64,000 bases of DNA. Origin: an uncultured Polaribacter sp. (GTDB lineage: Bacteria > Bacteroidota > Bacteroidia > Flavobacteriales > Flavobacteriaceae). Positions 37,093-46,525 of the stretch are shown piece after piece (position 1 is the stretch's first letter; the number at the start of each line of letters is the position of its first letter). The translations under genes were made by a program, and so were the position numbers. The stretch covers positions 1 through 64,000 of the forward strand of contig CANMHT010000011.1 of the NCBI GenBank assembly GCA_947497755.1. The letters run 5' to 3'. Below the pieces are notes generated by a model. It had not been told where the DNA came from. It did not search any database and worked only from the letters and a program-made list of their open reading frames with translations.

Positions 37093-37479
37093 ATGAAAAA
37101 AAGAGTCACTGGAATTGGCGGATTGTTTTTTAAAACTGAAGATCCAAAAGCTACTAAAGAATGGTATAAAAACCACTTAGGTTTTAACACAGATGATTGG
37201 GGTTGTACCTTTTGGTGGAAAGATGAACAAGGAACTAAAAGTTCCACACAATGGAGTCCTTTTGCCAAAGACACCAAGTATTTTGAGCCTTCTAAAAAAG
37301 ATTTTATGTTCAATTATAGAGTAGAAAACTTGGTAGCATTACTTGAAGAATTAAAAAAGGAAGGTGTTACAGTAATTGACAAAATTGAAGAGTATGAATA
37401 TGGTAAGTTTGGTTGGATCATTGATTTAGACGGAAATAAAATTGAATTATGGGAACCAAAAGACGCGGCTTTTTTGTAG
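37093..37479 (+). CDS. VOC-superfamily (glyoxalase/bleomycin-resistance fold) protein
   Basis: A 128-residue protein with the paired beta-alpha-beta-beta-beta layout of the vicinal oxygen chelate fold: GIGGLFFKTEDPKATKEWYK at the start and GWIIDLDGNKIELWEP at the end, the latter providing the usual metal-site Glu. The reaction is unknown; members include lyases, dioxygenases and drug-binding proteins. Second gene of the DUF4199 transcript. Confidence 0.85.
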   Translation: MKKRVTGIGGLFFKTEDPKATKEWYKNHLGFNTDDWGCTFWWKDEQGTKSSTQWSPFAKDTKYFEPSKKDFMFNYRVENLVALLEELKKEGVTVIDKIEEYEYGKFGWIIDLDGNKIELWEPKDAAFL

Positions 37480-37509
37480 CTTTATAGCGTCAATTAATTA
37501 AAAAAAGCC

Positions 37510-37815
37510 ATGCAAGTAGTAGATGAAAACGGAAACACTGTTCCACAAGAAAGTAGCAAAAGAATTGTTGCTGGGATTTTAGGAATTTTATTGGGTCAAT
37601 TAGGTATCCATAAATTTATTTTAGGATATACAAGAGAAGGTATTATTTTATTAGGATTAACCTTCTTTTCATACTTATCAATGTGTCTAGTTATTGGTGC
37701 TTTTCTTATTTTTATTCCTTGGGTTATCGGAATCATTGAAGGAATCATCTATTTGACCAAATCTGATGACGAGTTTATCTACACTTACCAAACCAATAAA
37801 AAACCGTGGTTTTAA
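37510..37815 (+). CDS. TM2 domain membrane protein
   Basis: A 101-residue protein with two membrane helices and the TM2 signature: KRIVAGILGILLGQLGIHKF then GIILLGLTFFSYLS, ending in GIIEGIIYLTKSDDEF. Role unknown. It is the last gene before a bidirectional terminator. Confidence 0.88.
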   Translation: MQVVDENGNTVPQESSKRIVAGILGILLGQLGIHKFILGYTREGIILLGLTFFSYLSMCLVIGAFLIFIPWVIGIIEGIIYLTKSDDEFIYTYQTNKKPWF

Positions 37816-37832
37816 CAATCACTTATTTATAT

Positions 37833-37867
37833 AAAAAAAAGCCAAACATAATGTTTGGCTTTTTTTA
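37833..37867. terminator. Bidirectional terminator
   Basis: GCCAAACA (37841-37848) and TGTTTGGC (37852-37859) pair around a TAA loop with A- and T-runs on both sides; it serves both the TM2 gene and the convergent acyltransferase gene. Confidence 0.92.
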
Positions 37868-39679
37868 TTCTTTTATCTCTTGTGCTTCGGTTGCTTTTCG
37901 TTCTAATTCTGCTTGGAATTCTTCCATAACAGGTTTTACAGTACTATCTGGTATGTCTGCTACTCTAATATACATTAAACCATCTACTGCGTTGTTAAAT
38001 TTAGGATCTACATTAAAAGCAACCAAACGTGCATTTTGTTTTACATATTTCTTAATTAAAACTGGAATTCGTAAAGCTCCTGGTTCAATTTCGTCAATAA
38101 TCTTATCAAACTTTTGCATATCTGCTTTGGTAGCATCAAATACAAAATCTTTATCATCGTCTTTTAATTTTACCTTAAATTCTTTCTTTGGAAAGATATA
38201 TTGAGCAATATAAGGATCGTAGTAATGAGACTTCATAAATTCAATCATTAACGATTTTGAAAACTCAGAAAACTGATTACTAATACTTACTCCACCCATT
38301 AAATATTTATACTCTGGATAACGTAAAGTTACATGTACAATACCTTTCCATAATAAAAATAGCGGCATTGGTTTTTGCTGATATTCTTTTACAATAAAGG
38401 CCCTACCCATTTCGATGGTATTCTCCATCATAGAATACAATTCTGGCTCAAAACGGAATAAGGTATGGATATAAAATCCAGCAATTCCATGTTTCTTATA
38501 GATGTCTTTTCCTAATCCCATTCTATAAGCACCTACAAGCATATTTGCTTCTCGATCCCACAATAATAAATGGTGGTAGTACTTATCAAATCGATCTAAG
38601 TCTATCGATTTATTGGTTCCTTCTCCAACATCTCTAAAAGTAATTTCCCTTAATCGTCCAACTTCTTGTAATAAGTACGGAATCTCTTTTGCAGAGGCAA
38701 AAAACACTTCGTAATTCTTACTTTCTAACAAGCGTTTGTCATTATCTCTCAGCTTCTCAATCTCTTTAATAAAATAGCGTACACTTTTTTGAGAAATAAT
38801 TTTCTTTGGTGTTTTTGGTATTTTTAAGTTTTGAGTAGATAAAATTTTCTGTGCCTTTTTTTCAAAAGGATTGGCCAACATATAAGTTTTCTTTCGAATA
38901 AACTCATAAAAAGATGGAATGTCTTCGTAGGTATTTTGATCTTTTACAGAAATCGGTTTTCCTATTCTAACTTTAATCACTCTGTTCTTTTGAGAAAGCA
39001 ATTCTGATGGCAATTTTGCTGTTCTAAAAGTATCGCTAATCTTAGACAACACATAGAACATTCTACTGTTTTTAGCATGAAAATAAATAGGAATCACAGG
39101 TACTTTTGCTTTTTTAATAAGTCTAACTGCACCTTCTTCCCATGGTTTATCAACCATTAATTTTCCATCTCTATAGGTAGAAACTTCTCCTGCTGGGAAA
39201 ATCCCTAGCGGATTTCCTTCTTTTAAATGTAACAACGCATTTTTAATTCCAGCCACACTTGATTTTGCATCTTTATGGCTTTCAAAAGGATTTACTGGCA
39301 TTACATAAGGCTTAAGCGGCTCTATTCTATGCAGTAAAAAGTTAGCAATAATCTTATAATCTGATCGTTGCTCCATCAATAATTTTAACAATAAAATTCC
39401 GTCAATTCCACCTAAAGGGTGATTTGAAACAGTAATAAATGGACCATCTTTTGGGATTCTTTTTAAATCTTCTTCTGGAATCTCAAACTCAATCTGAAAT
39501 TCCCCCAAAATTCCATTTAAGAAATCTAAATCTTTTTTATGCTTATGATTATTGTATATTTTGTTAATGGTAGAAATACTCAGTATTTTCATTAACAACC
39601 ATCCAACAAAGGTTCCGATGAACCCATATTTGGACATACCCAAAACATTTGCAATTTCTTTAGAAGTAACTAAACTCAT
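37865..39679 (-). CDS. Two-domain acyltransferase, OlsF-like (ornithine/amino-lipid synthesis)
   Basis: The 604-residue protein joins an N-terminal PlsC-type acyltransferase (about 45-260; VSNHPLGGIDGILLL gives the NHx4D motif, FPAGEVSTY the second block) to a C-terminal hemolysin/GNAT-like N-acyltransferase domain (about 310-600; GRAFIVKEYQQKP, LMGGVSISNQF). The same two-domain order is found in OlsF, which makes ornithine lipid alone: the C-terminal domain N-acylates the amino acid and the N-terminal domain adds the second acyl chain. Bacteroidota rely on such amino lipids, so this role is likely, but the amino acid used cannot be read from sequence. Confidence 0.8.
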   Translation of the reverse strand: MSLVTSKEIANVLGMSKYGFIGTFVGWLLMKILSISTINKIYNNHKHKKDLDFLNGILGEFQIEFEIPEEDLKRIPKDGPFITVSNHPLGGIDGILLLKLLMEQRSDYKIIANFLLHRIEPLKPYVMPVNPFESHKDAKSSVAGIKNALLHLKEGNPLGIFPAGEVSTYRDGKLMVDKPWEEGAVRLIKKAKVPVIPIYFHAKNSRMFYVLSKISDTFRTAKLPSELLSQKNRVIKVRIGKPISVKDQNTYEDIPSFYEFIRKKTYMLANPFEKKAQKILSTQNLKIPKTPKKIISQKSVRYFIKEIEKLRDNDKRLLESKNYEVFFASAKEIPYLLQEVGRLREITFRDVGEGTNKSIDLDRFDKYYHHLLLWDREANMLVGAYRMGLGKDIYKKHGIAGFYIHTLFRFEPELYSMMENTIEMGRAFIVKEYQQKPMPLFLLWKGIVHVTLRYPEYKYLMGGVSISNQFSEFSKSLMIEFMKSHYYDPYIAQYIFPKKEFKVKLKDDDKDFVFDATKADMQKFDKIIDEIEPGALRIPVLIKKYVKQNARLVAFNVDPKFNNAVDGLMYIRVADIPDSTVKPVMEEFQAELERKATEAQEIKE

Positions 39680-39720
39680 GCGTTAAAAATTGACGTAACC
39701 ACAAACTTACTGTAAAAATG

Positions 39721-40986
39721 TTAGTTGTCATAATTATTTTTTTCATCCATAACCAATTGAATCGTTTCTCTGCTACTTTGTTTTAACAAAAGCTTCCCTT
39801 TCTCTTCAATTAACTTAACCGACTCATTATCAAAATGCCTAACCGTATACAAGCTTACCTCTGTATTATACTTTACTTTAAAATCTGGTTGCAATGCTTC
39901 ATAAAATTGGTTAAATCGGAAGAAATTATCTTCTAAACACACCGAAAAACTGATCGCAGAATTCTGAATAAGGTTTACTTTGAGTTTATTTTGATGTAAT
40001 AATTCAAAAATTTTACTCAAATTTTCTTCTATCATAAAAGAGAAATCATTAGTAGAAATTGAAACCAATATTTGGTTTTTCTTTACAATAAAACAGCTAG
40101 TTTTTGGATGTAAATCAACACCTTTACTTACTTCTGTTCCTTTGTTTTCTAAATTTTCAAAAGAACGTACATATAACGGAATCCTTTTGTTTTCTAATGG
40201 TTTAATGGTTTTGGGGTGAATTACAGAAGCGCCATAAAATGCCATTTCAATTGCTTCTTGATACGATATTTTTTCAAGTAAGGTTGTCTGTTCAAAAACC
40301 CTTGGATCTGCATTCAACACTCCTTCAACATCTTTCCAAATACTTACACTTGTTGCCTCTAAACAATAGGCTAAAATTCCCGCAGTATAATCAGAACCTT
40401 CTCTACCTAAAGTTGTGGTATTATTTGTAGCATCACTAGCAATAAAACCTTGAGTTATATATAATTTTTGAGTATCAATCTGTGCTGTATTCTTAAGTGT
40501 AGTTTCCCAATTTACCTTGGCTCTTCTATAATTTTCATCAGTTTTGATAATGTTTCTTATGTCTAACCATTCATTATCTACGCCAACTTTTTCTAAATAA
40601 GCACTTACAATATTAGTAGATAATAACTCACCATAGCTCACTACTTGATCGTAAATATAATTATAGTCTGATGAGTTATTTCTAATAAGAAACTCTTGAA
40701 ATTGCCACAATAAAATTTGTACTTTTTTGAAAATTTCATCAGAAGTATCAAACAACTCATTTAAAATCTCAAAATGGTAATTTTCAATCACATTTAAGTG
40801 GCTTTCGATATTTTCTGTTTGCGATGCATAAGCATTCACCACATTTTCAAAAGCATTGGTCATTTTTCCCATTGCAGAAACAACCACCAAAGTATTAGAA
40901 GTTCCTTCATGCTCCAATACTCGCACCAAATTCTTTACACCTGCAGCATCTTTAACAGAAGCACCACCAAACTTAAATATTCTCAT
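39721..40986 (-). CDS. lysC: Aspartate kinase
   Basis: Aspartate kinase phosphorylates aspartate, the first step to lysine, threonine, methionine and diaminopimelate. The 421-aa protein has KFGGASVKD at the N-terminus, the kinase core (LGREGSDYTAGILA, WKDVEGVLNADPR, SYQEAIEMAFYGASVIHPKTI) and a C-terminal region of about 130 residues with ACT-like segments (ILVSISTNDFSFM, VNLIQNSAISFSVC) for feedback control. It shares one base with the upstream GNAT gene. Confidence 0.93.
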   Translation of the reverse strand: MRIFKFGGASVKDAAGVKNLVRVLEHEGTSNTLVVVSAMGKMTNAFENVVNAYASQTENIESHLNVIENYHFEILNELFDTSDEIFKKVQILLWQFQEFLIRNNSSDYNYIYDQVVSYGELLSTNIVSAYLEKVGVDNEWLDIRNIIKTDENYRRAKVNWETTLKNTAQIDTQKLYITQGFIASDATNNTTTLGREGSDYTAGILAYCLEATSVSIWKDVEGVLNADPRVFEQTTLLEKISYQEAIEMAFYGASVIHPKTIKPLENKRIPLYVRSFENLENKGTEVSKGVDLHPKTSCFIVKKNQILVSISTNDFSFMIEENLSKIFELLHQNKLKVNLIQNSAISFSVCLEDNFFRFNQFYEALQPDFKVKYNTEVSLYTVRHFDNESVKLIEEKGKLLLKQSSRETIQLVMDEKNNYDN

Positions 40987-41465
40987 TATTTTGCTTCAAT
41001 AAAATGTTGAAGTGCATCTTCTCTCATATGAACCACTTGCCAATCTTCTAAAATAGTAGCTCCAGTGCTTTTGTAAAAATCCTTGGCAGGAGTATTCCAG
41101 TTTAATACATCCCAAGTGATTCTTTTACAGCCTAAATCATATCCGTGTTTTAAGACAGCTTTATAAAGTTCCATTCCAATTCCCAATCCTCTTTTTTCTT
41201 GAGTAACAATTAAATCTTCTAAGTGAATAATTCTTCCTTTCCAAGTAGAGTATCGTTCATAAAACAATGCCGCTCCAACAATATTCTCATTTTGTTCTGC
41301 AACAAAAACATCAAACTTTGGATGCTCAGAAAAACCATCTCTAAGTAAATCTTCTTCAGTTATTTCTACTTCATTAGGTAGTTTTTCAAAAACCGCCAAT
41401 TCTACAATCAATTCTAAAACAGCAGCCATGTCTTCTTTTTGGCCCTTTCTAACTATAAAACTCAT
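40986..41465 (-). CDS. GNAT-family N-acetyltransferase (SSAT-like)
   Basis: A 159-residue acetyl-CoA-dependent acetyltransferase. HLEDLIVTQEKRGLGIGMEL holds the acetyl-CoA loop, and WDVLNWNTPAKDFYKSTGA is the usual motif B with the conserved Tyr. The pattern is that of the diamine/spermidine acetyltransferase group, but amino acids or other amines are possible substrates. Its stop codon overlaps the lysC start by one base, implying co-translation; it is divergent from fbp. Confidence 0.85.
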   Translation of the reverse strand: MSFIVRKGQKEDMAAVLELIVELAVFEKLPNEVEITEEDLLRDGFSEHPKFDVFVAEQNENIVGAALFYERYSTWKGRIIHLEDLIVTQEKRGLGIGMELYKAVLKHGYDLGCKRITWDVLNWNTPAKDFYKSTGATILEDWQVVHMREDALQHFIEAK

Positions 41466-41527
41466 AATTATTCTTTAAGTACAACAAATTTAAACGATAT
41501 TTGTACAACTTTTACATTTATTTGTCT

Positions 41528-42550
41528 ATGAACACAAAACATATGACTCTTGGTGAGTTTATAATTGACAATCAGAAACATTTTAAATATTCTTCTGGAG
41601 AGCTCTCTCGCCTAATTAACTCAATTCGCTTGGCTGCAAAAGTGGTAAATCACGAAATAAGAAAAGCTGGATTGGTAGATATTACAGGTGCTGCAGGAGA
41701 TATTAATGTACAAGGTGAAGCCCAACAAAAATTAGACGTTTTAGCAAATGATCTATTTAAACAAACGATTATTAACAGAGAAATTGTTTGTGGAATTGCC
41801 AGCGAAGAAGAAGACGACTTTGTAGTTGTTGAAGGAAAAAACAAAGAAAATGACAACAAATACATTTTATTAATGGATCCGTTAGATGGTTCTTCTAATA
41901 TTGATGTAAATGTTTCTGTTGGTACTATTTTCTCTATTTATAGAAGAGTTTCTCCTTCTGGAACACCAGTTACAAAAGAAGATTTTTTACAAAAAGGTAG
42001 CGAACAAGTTGCTGCTGGTTATGTGGTTTACGGAACTTCTACCATGATTGTTTTTACAACAGGAAATGGCGTTCATGGTTTTACCTTGAACCCAGCAATT
42101 GGAACTTTTTACCTTTCACATCCAGATATTAAATATCCAGAAAAGGGAAAAATTTACTCTATCAACGAAGGAAATTATGTACACTTCCCTCAAGGAGTAA
42201 AAGATTATTTAAAATACTGTCAAGAAGAAAAAGAAGACAGGCCTTATACTTCTCGTTATATTGGTTCTTTAGTTTCTGACTTTCATAGAAATATGATTAA
42301 AGGCGGTATTTATATTTACCCAACAAGTACTATTGGACCCAAAGGAAAATTACGCTTGCTATACGAATGTAATCCAATGGCTTTCTTAGCAGAACAAGCT
42401 GGCGGAAAAGCAAGTGACGGTTATAAAAGAATTTTAGATTTAGAGCCAACAGAACTGCATCAAAGAGTTCCTTTTTTCTGCGGAAGCACAAAAATGGTAG
42501 AAAAGGCAGAAGAATTTATGGCGCTTTATCCTGAAGATGAAAATTACTAG
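41528..42550 (+). CDS. fbp: Class I fructose-1,6-bisphosphatase
   Basis: Fbp hydrolyses fructose-1,6-bisphosphate in gluconeogenesis. Start taken at the ATG at 41528 ([12 protein letters not shown]); an in-frame ATG at 41501 adds nine residues not typical of the family. Metal and substrate residues are in [29 protein letters not shown] (the class I signature) and [18 protein letters not shown]. Length 340 aa, standard. It reads divergently from the lysC/GNAT pair. Confidence 0.96.
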   Translation: MNTKHMTLGEFIIDNQKHFKYSSGELSRLINSIRLAAKVVNHEIRKAGLVDITGAAGDINVQGEAQQKLDVLANDLFKQTIINREIVCGIASEEEDDFVVVEGKNKENDNKYILLMDPLDGSSNIDVNVSVGTIFSIYRRVSPSGTPVTKEDFLQKGSEQVAAGYVVYGTSTMIVFTTGNGVHGFTLNPAIGTFYLSHPDIKYPEKGKIYSINEGNYVHFPQGVKDYLKYCQEEKEDRPYTSRYIGSLVSDFHRNMIKGGIYIYPTSTIGPKGKLRLLYECNPMAFLAEQAGGKASDGYKRILDLEPTELHQRVPFFCGSTKMVEKAEEFMALYPEDENY

Positions 42551-42563
42551 TTTATAATTTTTC

Positions 42564-42579
42564 TTTATATCGATATAAA
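42564..42579. promoter_or_regulatory. Perfect 16-bp palindrome upstream of sodB
   Basis: TTTATATCGATATAAA is its own reverse complement. It lies 20 bp upstream of the predicted -33 element of sodB and just after fbp, a position fitting a regulator binding site; the lack of a T-run argues against a terminator. Confidence 0.4.
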
Positions 42580-42598
42580 AAATCAAAACACAAGCATG

Positions 42599-42629
42599 TT
42601 GTTAGCCAACATAATTTCTATTAAATTTG
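42599..42629 (+). promoter_or_regulatory. Promoter of sodB
   Basis: TTG at 42599-42601 and TAAATTTG at 42622-42629 are 20 bp apart. The start of transcription would be near 42635, giving a leader of about 57 nt. Confidence 0.65.
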
Positions 42630-42691
42630 TGCAAGGCAAATCAGAAATGAGCTGATAACACAGAATTAATTAATCAATAAAACACATAATT

Positions 42692-43300
42692 ATGGCTTTT
42701 CAATTACCAGAATTAGGGTACGCTTACGACGCGTTAGAACCAAATATTGATGCAAGAACTATGGAAATTCACCATAGCAAACATCACAATGGATATACAA
42801 CAAAATTAAATGGAGCAATTGCAGGAACTGATTTAGAAGGGAAATCAATTGAAGATATTTTAGGAAATTTAGACATGAGCAATATGGCTGTTAGAAATAA
42901 TGGTGGAGGTTTTTACAACCACTCTTTATTTTGGACAGTAATGAATCCTGCAGATAAAGGAGAATTAGCTGGTGAATTAAAAGATGCTATCGTAGCTGAA
43001 TTTGGTTCTGTTGAAGCTTTTAAAGATGCTTTTTCTAATGCTGCAGCAACACAATTTGGTTCTGGATGGGCTTGGTTATGTGTACACAAAGGTGGTAAAG
43101 TAGAAGTTTGCTCTACACCAAACCAAGACAACCCATTAATGCCAGGTGTTTCTTGTGAAGGAACTCCTATTTTAGGTTTAGATGTTTGGGAACATGCTTA
43201 TTACTTAAACTACCAAAACAGAAGACCAGATTATATCAACGCATTTTTTAATGTAATTAACTGGAATGAAGTTGCTAAAAGATATGCAGCTGCAAAATAA
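42692..43300 (+). CDS. sodB: Iron/manganese superoxide dismutase
   Basis: The enzyme disproportionates superoxide. The 202-aa protein has the metal ligands in HHSKHHNGY (first His), [13 protein letters not shown] (second His) and the [13 protein letters not shown] signature (Asp and third His). No signal peptide, so cytoplasmic. Whether it prefers Fe or Mn cannot be decided from these motifs; the symbol sodB is used because members of this phylum commonly carry Fe or cambialistic forms. Confidence 0.93.
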   Translation: MAFQLPELGYAYDALEPNIDARTMEIHHSKHHNGYTTKLNGAIAGTDLEGKSIEDILGNLDMSNMAVRNNGGGFYNHSLFWTVMNPADKGELAGELKDAIVAEFGSVEAFKDAFSNAAATQFGSGWAWLCVHKGGKVEVCSTPNQDNPLMPGVSCEGTPILGLDVWEHAYYLNYQNRRPDYINAFFNVINWNEVAKRYAAAK

Positions 43301-43327
43301 AAGTGATTTACGTTAAATGTTACAACG

Positions 43328-43355
43328 AAAAAGCACCTCAATGAGGTGCTTTTTT
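43328..43355. terminator. Bidirectional terminator after sodB
   Basis: AAAAGCACCT and AGGTGCTTTT form a 10-bp stem with a short loop between convergent sodB and the thioesterase gene. Confidence 0.9.
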
Positions 43356-43362
43356 AGTTGGT

Positions 43363-43851
43363 TTAAGCTTGTTGTTTTTGGTATCGTAAAGATTTCATTC
43401 GCTCTTCAAAACTATGTTCTTCTAATGGCAATACAACTTGGTCAAACAAATTCATAAACTCATCAGAATGTTTTGCAGATTGTTGTTTGGCAATATCAAA
43501 ATGGGTAAATGTACTCCAAAGCACTGCTTTTAAGCTGGTCTTTTCTGCATTCCACATTCTAATTTCTACCCATAAGTTTTTCTCGTTGTACTTTATCAAC
43601 TGTGAATCTATTGTTACCACCTCCATCAAGTTTGCTGGCTTTATATAAGCTATTTGATGCGAGCCAACTACCCAGCTTTTACCAGTAGTTCTCCCGTGTT
43701 TATAAATATCTAAATCGTAATTTTCTATTAATTGATCTTCTCTCGCATTGATTAAATAATTAAAATACGAGGCATTGTTTAAATGATTAAAAGGATCACA
43801 ATCTTGGAACCTAATCTTTGTTTTGCTTTCTAAAATTTTTGGTAAACTCAT
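43363..43851 (-). CDS. Acyl-CoA thioesterase (hotdog fold)
   Basis: A 162-residue hotdog-fold thioesterase of the 4-hydroxybenzoyl-CoA type: IRFQDCDPFNHLNNASYFNY carries the catalytic Asp and the HxN helix start. It should hydrolyse an acyl-CoA; the chain is unknown. A 16-bp palindrome 15 bp upstream of its ATG matches one in front of the neighbouring TetR gene, so the enzyme is probably controlled by that repressor, with fatty acyl-CoA as a natural candidate inducer. Confidence 0.85.
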   Translation of the reverse strand: MSLPKILESKTKIRFQDCDPFNHLNNASYFNYLINAREDQLIENYDLDIYKHGRTTGKSWVVGSHQIAYIKPANLMEVVTIDSQLIKYNEKNLWVEIRMWNAEKTSLKAVLWSTFTHFDIAKQQSAKHSDEFMNLFDQVVLPLEEHSFEERMKSLRYQKQQA

Positions 43852-43865
43852 GGAATTAAATTTTT

Positions 43866-43881
43866 TATACCGATTGGTATA
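43866..43881. promoter_or_regulatory. Putative TetR operator 1 (thioesterase side)
   Basis: TATACC-GATT-GGTATA, a perfect inverted repeat with a 4-bp spacer, sits 15 bp upstream of the thioesterase ATG in the 52-bp gap to tetR. Confidence 0.7.
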
Positions 43882-43903
43882 TTATTGATTAAAAAAATAG
43901 TAT

Positions 43904-44494
43904 TTATGTTAGTTCTTTTTCTATCATTTCTTGCATAAAAACAGCTAAATCTTTCATGTATTTTTTGTCTTGCATAACAGAAGACATGTAAATTGCGCCT
44001 TCTATCATATAGAAAAAACGTTTGGCATACAACTCGCTATTCGTTGTTTCTTTTATCTCTTTAGATGCTTTACAACTTTCAATTAAATTAATAAATCGAT
44101 CTAAAATTCTTTCGTTATACGATCTTACTTTTGCTATAATTAACGGATTGTGATTGTTAGCATCTACACCTGTATTTAAAATTGGACAACCTCCTAAATG
44201 AATATTATATTCATAATAATTGTTATAAAATGTAGCCACATTTTTTAATTGCTGCAGAGGAGTTACTCCTTTGTTTACATGAGCATTTAAGTCTCTCAAT
44301 ACTCTTCTCACAGAAAATTGAAAGGCTTCTAATGCCAACTGTTCTTTATTTTGAAAATTACCGTAAATGGCTCCTTTAGTTAAACCTGTTGCCTCAGTAA
44401 TTTTTGACAAGCTCATAGCAGCATAGCCATTTTTATTAAAAATGGGCGCTACAGTTTCTATTATATAAGCTTTAGTCTTCTCTGATTTTGACAT
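43904..44494 (-). CDS. TetR/AcrR-family transcription repressor
   Basis: A 196-residue regulator. Residues about 8-55 are the TetR helix-turn-helix (MSLSKITEATGLTKGAIYGN then FQNKEQLALEAF). The C-terminal domain is the ligand-binding and dimer part; it contains GGCPILNTGVDANNHNP, a pattern of the TetR_C_11/LmrA-like group. It lies upstream of the thioesterase gene on the same strand. Identical-architecture palindromes before both genes point to autoregulation and joint control. Confidence 0.9.
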   Translation of the reverse strand: MSKSEKTKAYIIETVAPIFNKNGYAAMSLSKITEATGLTKGAIYGNFQNKEQLALEAFQFSVRRVLRDLNAHVNKGVTPLQQLKNVATFYNNYYEYNIHLGGCPILNTGVDANNHNPLIIAKVRSYNERILDRFINLIESCKASKEIKETTNSELYAKRFFYMIEGAIYMSSVMQDKKYMKDLAVFMQEMIEKELT

Positions 44495-44528
44495 AGAACA
44501 ATCACAAATTTATCCAAAGATAATAAAA

Positions 44529-44544
44529 TATACCAAATGGTATA
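44529..44544. promoter_or_regulatory. Putative TetR operator 2 (autoregulatory)
   Basis: TATACC-AAAT-GGTATA lies 34 bp upstream of the tetR ATG. The 6-bp arms are identical to operator 1; only the spacer differs. Confidence 0.7.
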
Positions 44545-44591
44545 ATTAATTCTAAAATAAAAGCAGGTAATTACTACCTGCTTTTTCTTTT

Positions 44592-46490
44592 TTAATAAGC
44601 TCTTTTATCGTTTCCTTCGTAAAAATTAATAAAGGCTTCGTTTACAACTCTATGACCTCCATCTGTTGGATAATCTCCTGTAAAGTACCAATCTCCTAAA
44701 TTGTCAGGACAAGCTTTATGTAAATTTTCTACCGATTGATAAATCACTTCTACCTCTGCATTTATCTCAGAAGTTTTAAGCATTTCTGCTGTTTTATTTG
44801 AGATTTCTTCATCAGTAAAAGGAGCATAAATTTCCTTTACATAATTTACAATTTCACTATCAGGATTTCCTCTTTGTGCTATTGATTTCTGATATACTTC
44901 ATCAACAATATGATATTGATTAGTGTCTTTTAACAACTCTAAAGCAGCTTTAAAAGCAATAAAGTCACCAATCTTTGCCATATCAATTCCGTAACAATCT
45001 GGATAACGAATTTGTGGCGCAGAAGAAACTACAATGATTTTTTTAGGTTGTAATCTGTCTAAAATTTTAATAATACTTTTCTTTAGAGTAGTTCCTCTAA
45101 CAATACTATCATCAATAATTACTAGGTTATCAGTTGGTTTTACAACACCATAAGTAACATCATATACGTGCGCAACCAAATCGTCTCTACTATTATCATC
45201 TGCAATAAAAGTTCTAAGCTTTGCATCTTTAATAGCAATCTTTTCAAAACGAGGTCTTTCAGATAAAATTTCTGTTACTTGTTCTGCAGAAAGTGCTTTT
45301 CCTCCAGCTAAAATTTTTGCAGTTTTTTGCTGATTTAAAATATCTTCTGCAGCTTCTGTCATTCCGTAAAAAGATGTTTCTGCTGTATTCGGAATGTAAG
45401 AAAATACCGAATGGGTAATATCATTATTTATCGACTTTAATACCTGAGGAAAAACCAATTTCCCTAAGTTTTTACGCTCTTCATAAATAGAAGCATCACT
45501 TCCTCTAGAGAAATAGATACGCTCAAAAGAACAGGCTTTTTTAGGCTTTTGCTCTAAAATTTGCTCAACAGTTGTTCCTCCATTTTTCTTTATAATTAAA
45601 GCATGACCTCTTTCTAACTCTTGTACCTTTTCAATATCAACATTAAAAACGGTTTGAATTACGGGTCTTTCTGAAGCAACTACAACCACTTCTTCATCTT
45701 GGTAATAATAAGTAGGTCTAATTCCAGAAGGGTCTCTAAATACAAAAGCATCTCCATGACCAACCAAACCTGCCATTGCATAACCGCCATCCCAGTTTTT
45801 AGAAGATCTTTTTAAGACATTTTGCAAGTCTAAATGTTCTTCTATAAAAGGAGAAGCATCTTTTTTATTGTATCCAGCTTCTTTAGCTTTTAGGTATAAT
45901 TCAGACACTTCATCTTCTAAGAAATGTCCAATTTTTTCCATTACTGTAACCGTATCTGTAAACTCTTTTGGGTGCTGCCCTAATTCTACCAAATCTTCTA
46001 AAAGTTGTTTAGAATTGGTCATGTTAAAATTACCAGCAACAATTAAGTTTTGGTGTTTCCAGTTAGACTGACGTAAAAAAGGATGAACACTTTCAATACT
46101 ATTTCTACCAAAAGTACCATAACGTACGTGACCTAAAAATAAGTTTCCGATATAAGGCATATTTTCTTCTTGCCAAGCTACATCGTTTATTTTATCTGGA
46201 TTTTCTTCTAAAACTCCGTTTAATCTTTGATTTATCTGACCAAAAATATCTTGTATAGGTTGCGATTTATTAGAACGTACTCTACTAATATATCTTGTTC
46301 CTGGATTTACATTAAATTTTATGCTTGCAAAACCTGCTCCATCTTGTCCACGATTATGTTGCTTTTCCATTAACAAGTACATTTTGTTAATTCCGTAAAA
46401 AGCAGTGCCATATTTTTCTTTGTAATACTGCAATGGTTTTAATAATCGAACCATAGCAATTCCACATTCATGTTTTAAAGCGTCACTCAT
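44592..46490 (-). CDS. Amidophosphoribosyltransferase-like protein (PurF family)
   Basis: The protein joins a class II glutamine amidotransferase to a phosphoribosyltransferase domain. The predicted nucleophile is Cys9 after a short propeptide (MSDALKHECGIAMV), supported by QHNRGQDGAGFAS, GHVRYGTFG and GNFNMTN of the Ntn-hydrolase site. The PRPP loop is NLVIIDDSIVRGTT in the C-terminal half. At 632 aa it is over 100 residues longer than usual PurF, with extra sequence in the amidotransferase part and at the C-terminus. It may serve purine synthesis step one or be a specialised paralogue; whether another purF exists is not visible here. Confidence 0.82.
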   Translation of the reverse strand: MSDALKHECGIAMVRLLKPLQYYKEKYGTAFYGINKMYLLMEKQHNRGQDGAGFASIKFNVNPGTRYISRVRSNKSQPIQDIFGQINQRLNGVLEENPDKINDVAWQEENMPYIGNLFLGHVRYGTFGRNSIESVHPFLRQSNWKHQNLIVAGNFNMTNSKQLLEDLVELGQHPKEFTDTVTVMEKIGHFLEDEVSELYLKAKEAGYNKKDASPFIEEHLDLQNVLKRSSKNWDGGYAMAGLVGHGDAFVFRDPSGIRPTYYYQDEEVVVVASERPVIQTVFNVDIEKVQELERGHALIIKKNGGTTVEQILEQKPKKACSFERIYFSRGSDASIYEERKNLGKLVFPQVLKSINNDITHSVFSYIPNTAETSFYGMTEAAEDILNQQKTAKILAGGKALSAEQVTEILSERPRFEKIAIKDAKLRTFIADDNSRDDLVAHVYDVTYGVVKPTDNLVIIDDSIVRGTTLKKSIIKILDRLQPKKIIVVSSAPQIRYPDCYGIDMAKIGDFIAFKAALELLKDTNQYHIVDEVYQKSIAQRGNPDSEIVNYVKEIYAPFTDEEISNKTAEMLKTSEINAEVEVIYQSVENLHKACPDNLGDWYFTGDYPTDGGHRVVNEAFINFYEGNDKRAY

Positions 46491-46525
46491 TTGTTTTCAG
46501 TTGTTTAGTGTGTGTTGTATTATAA

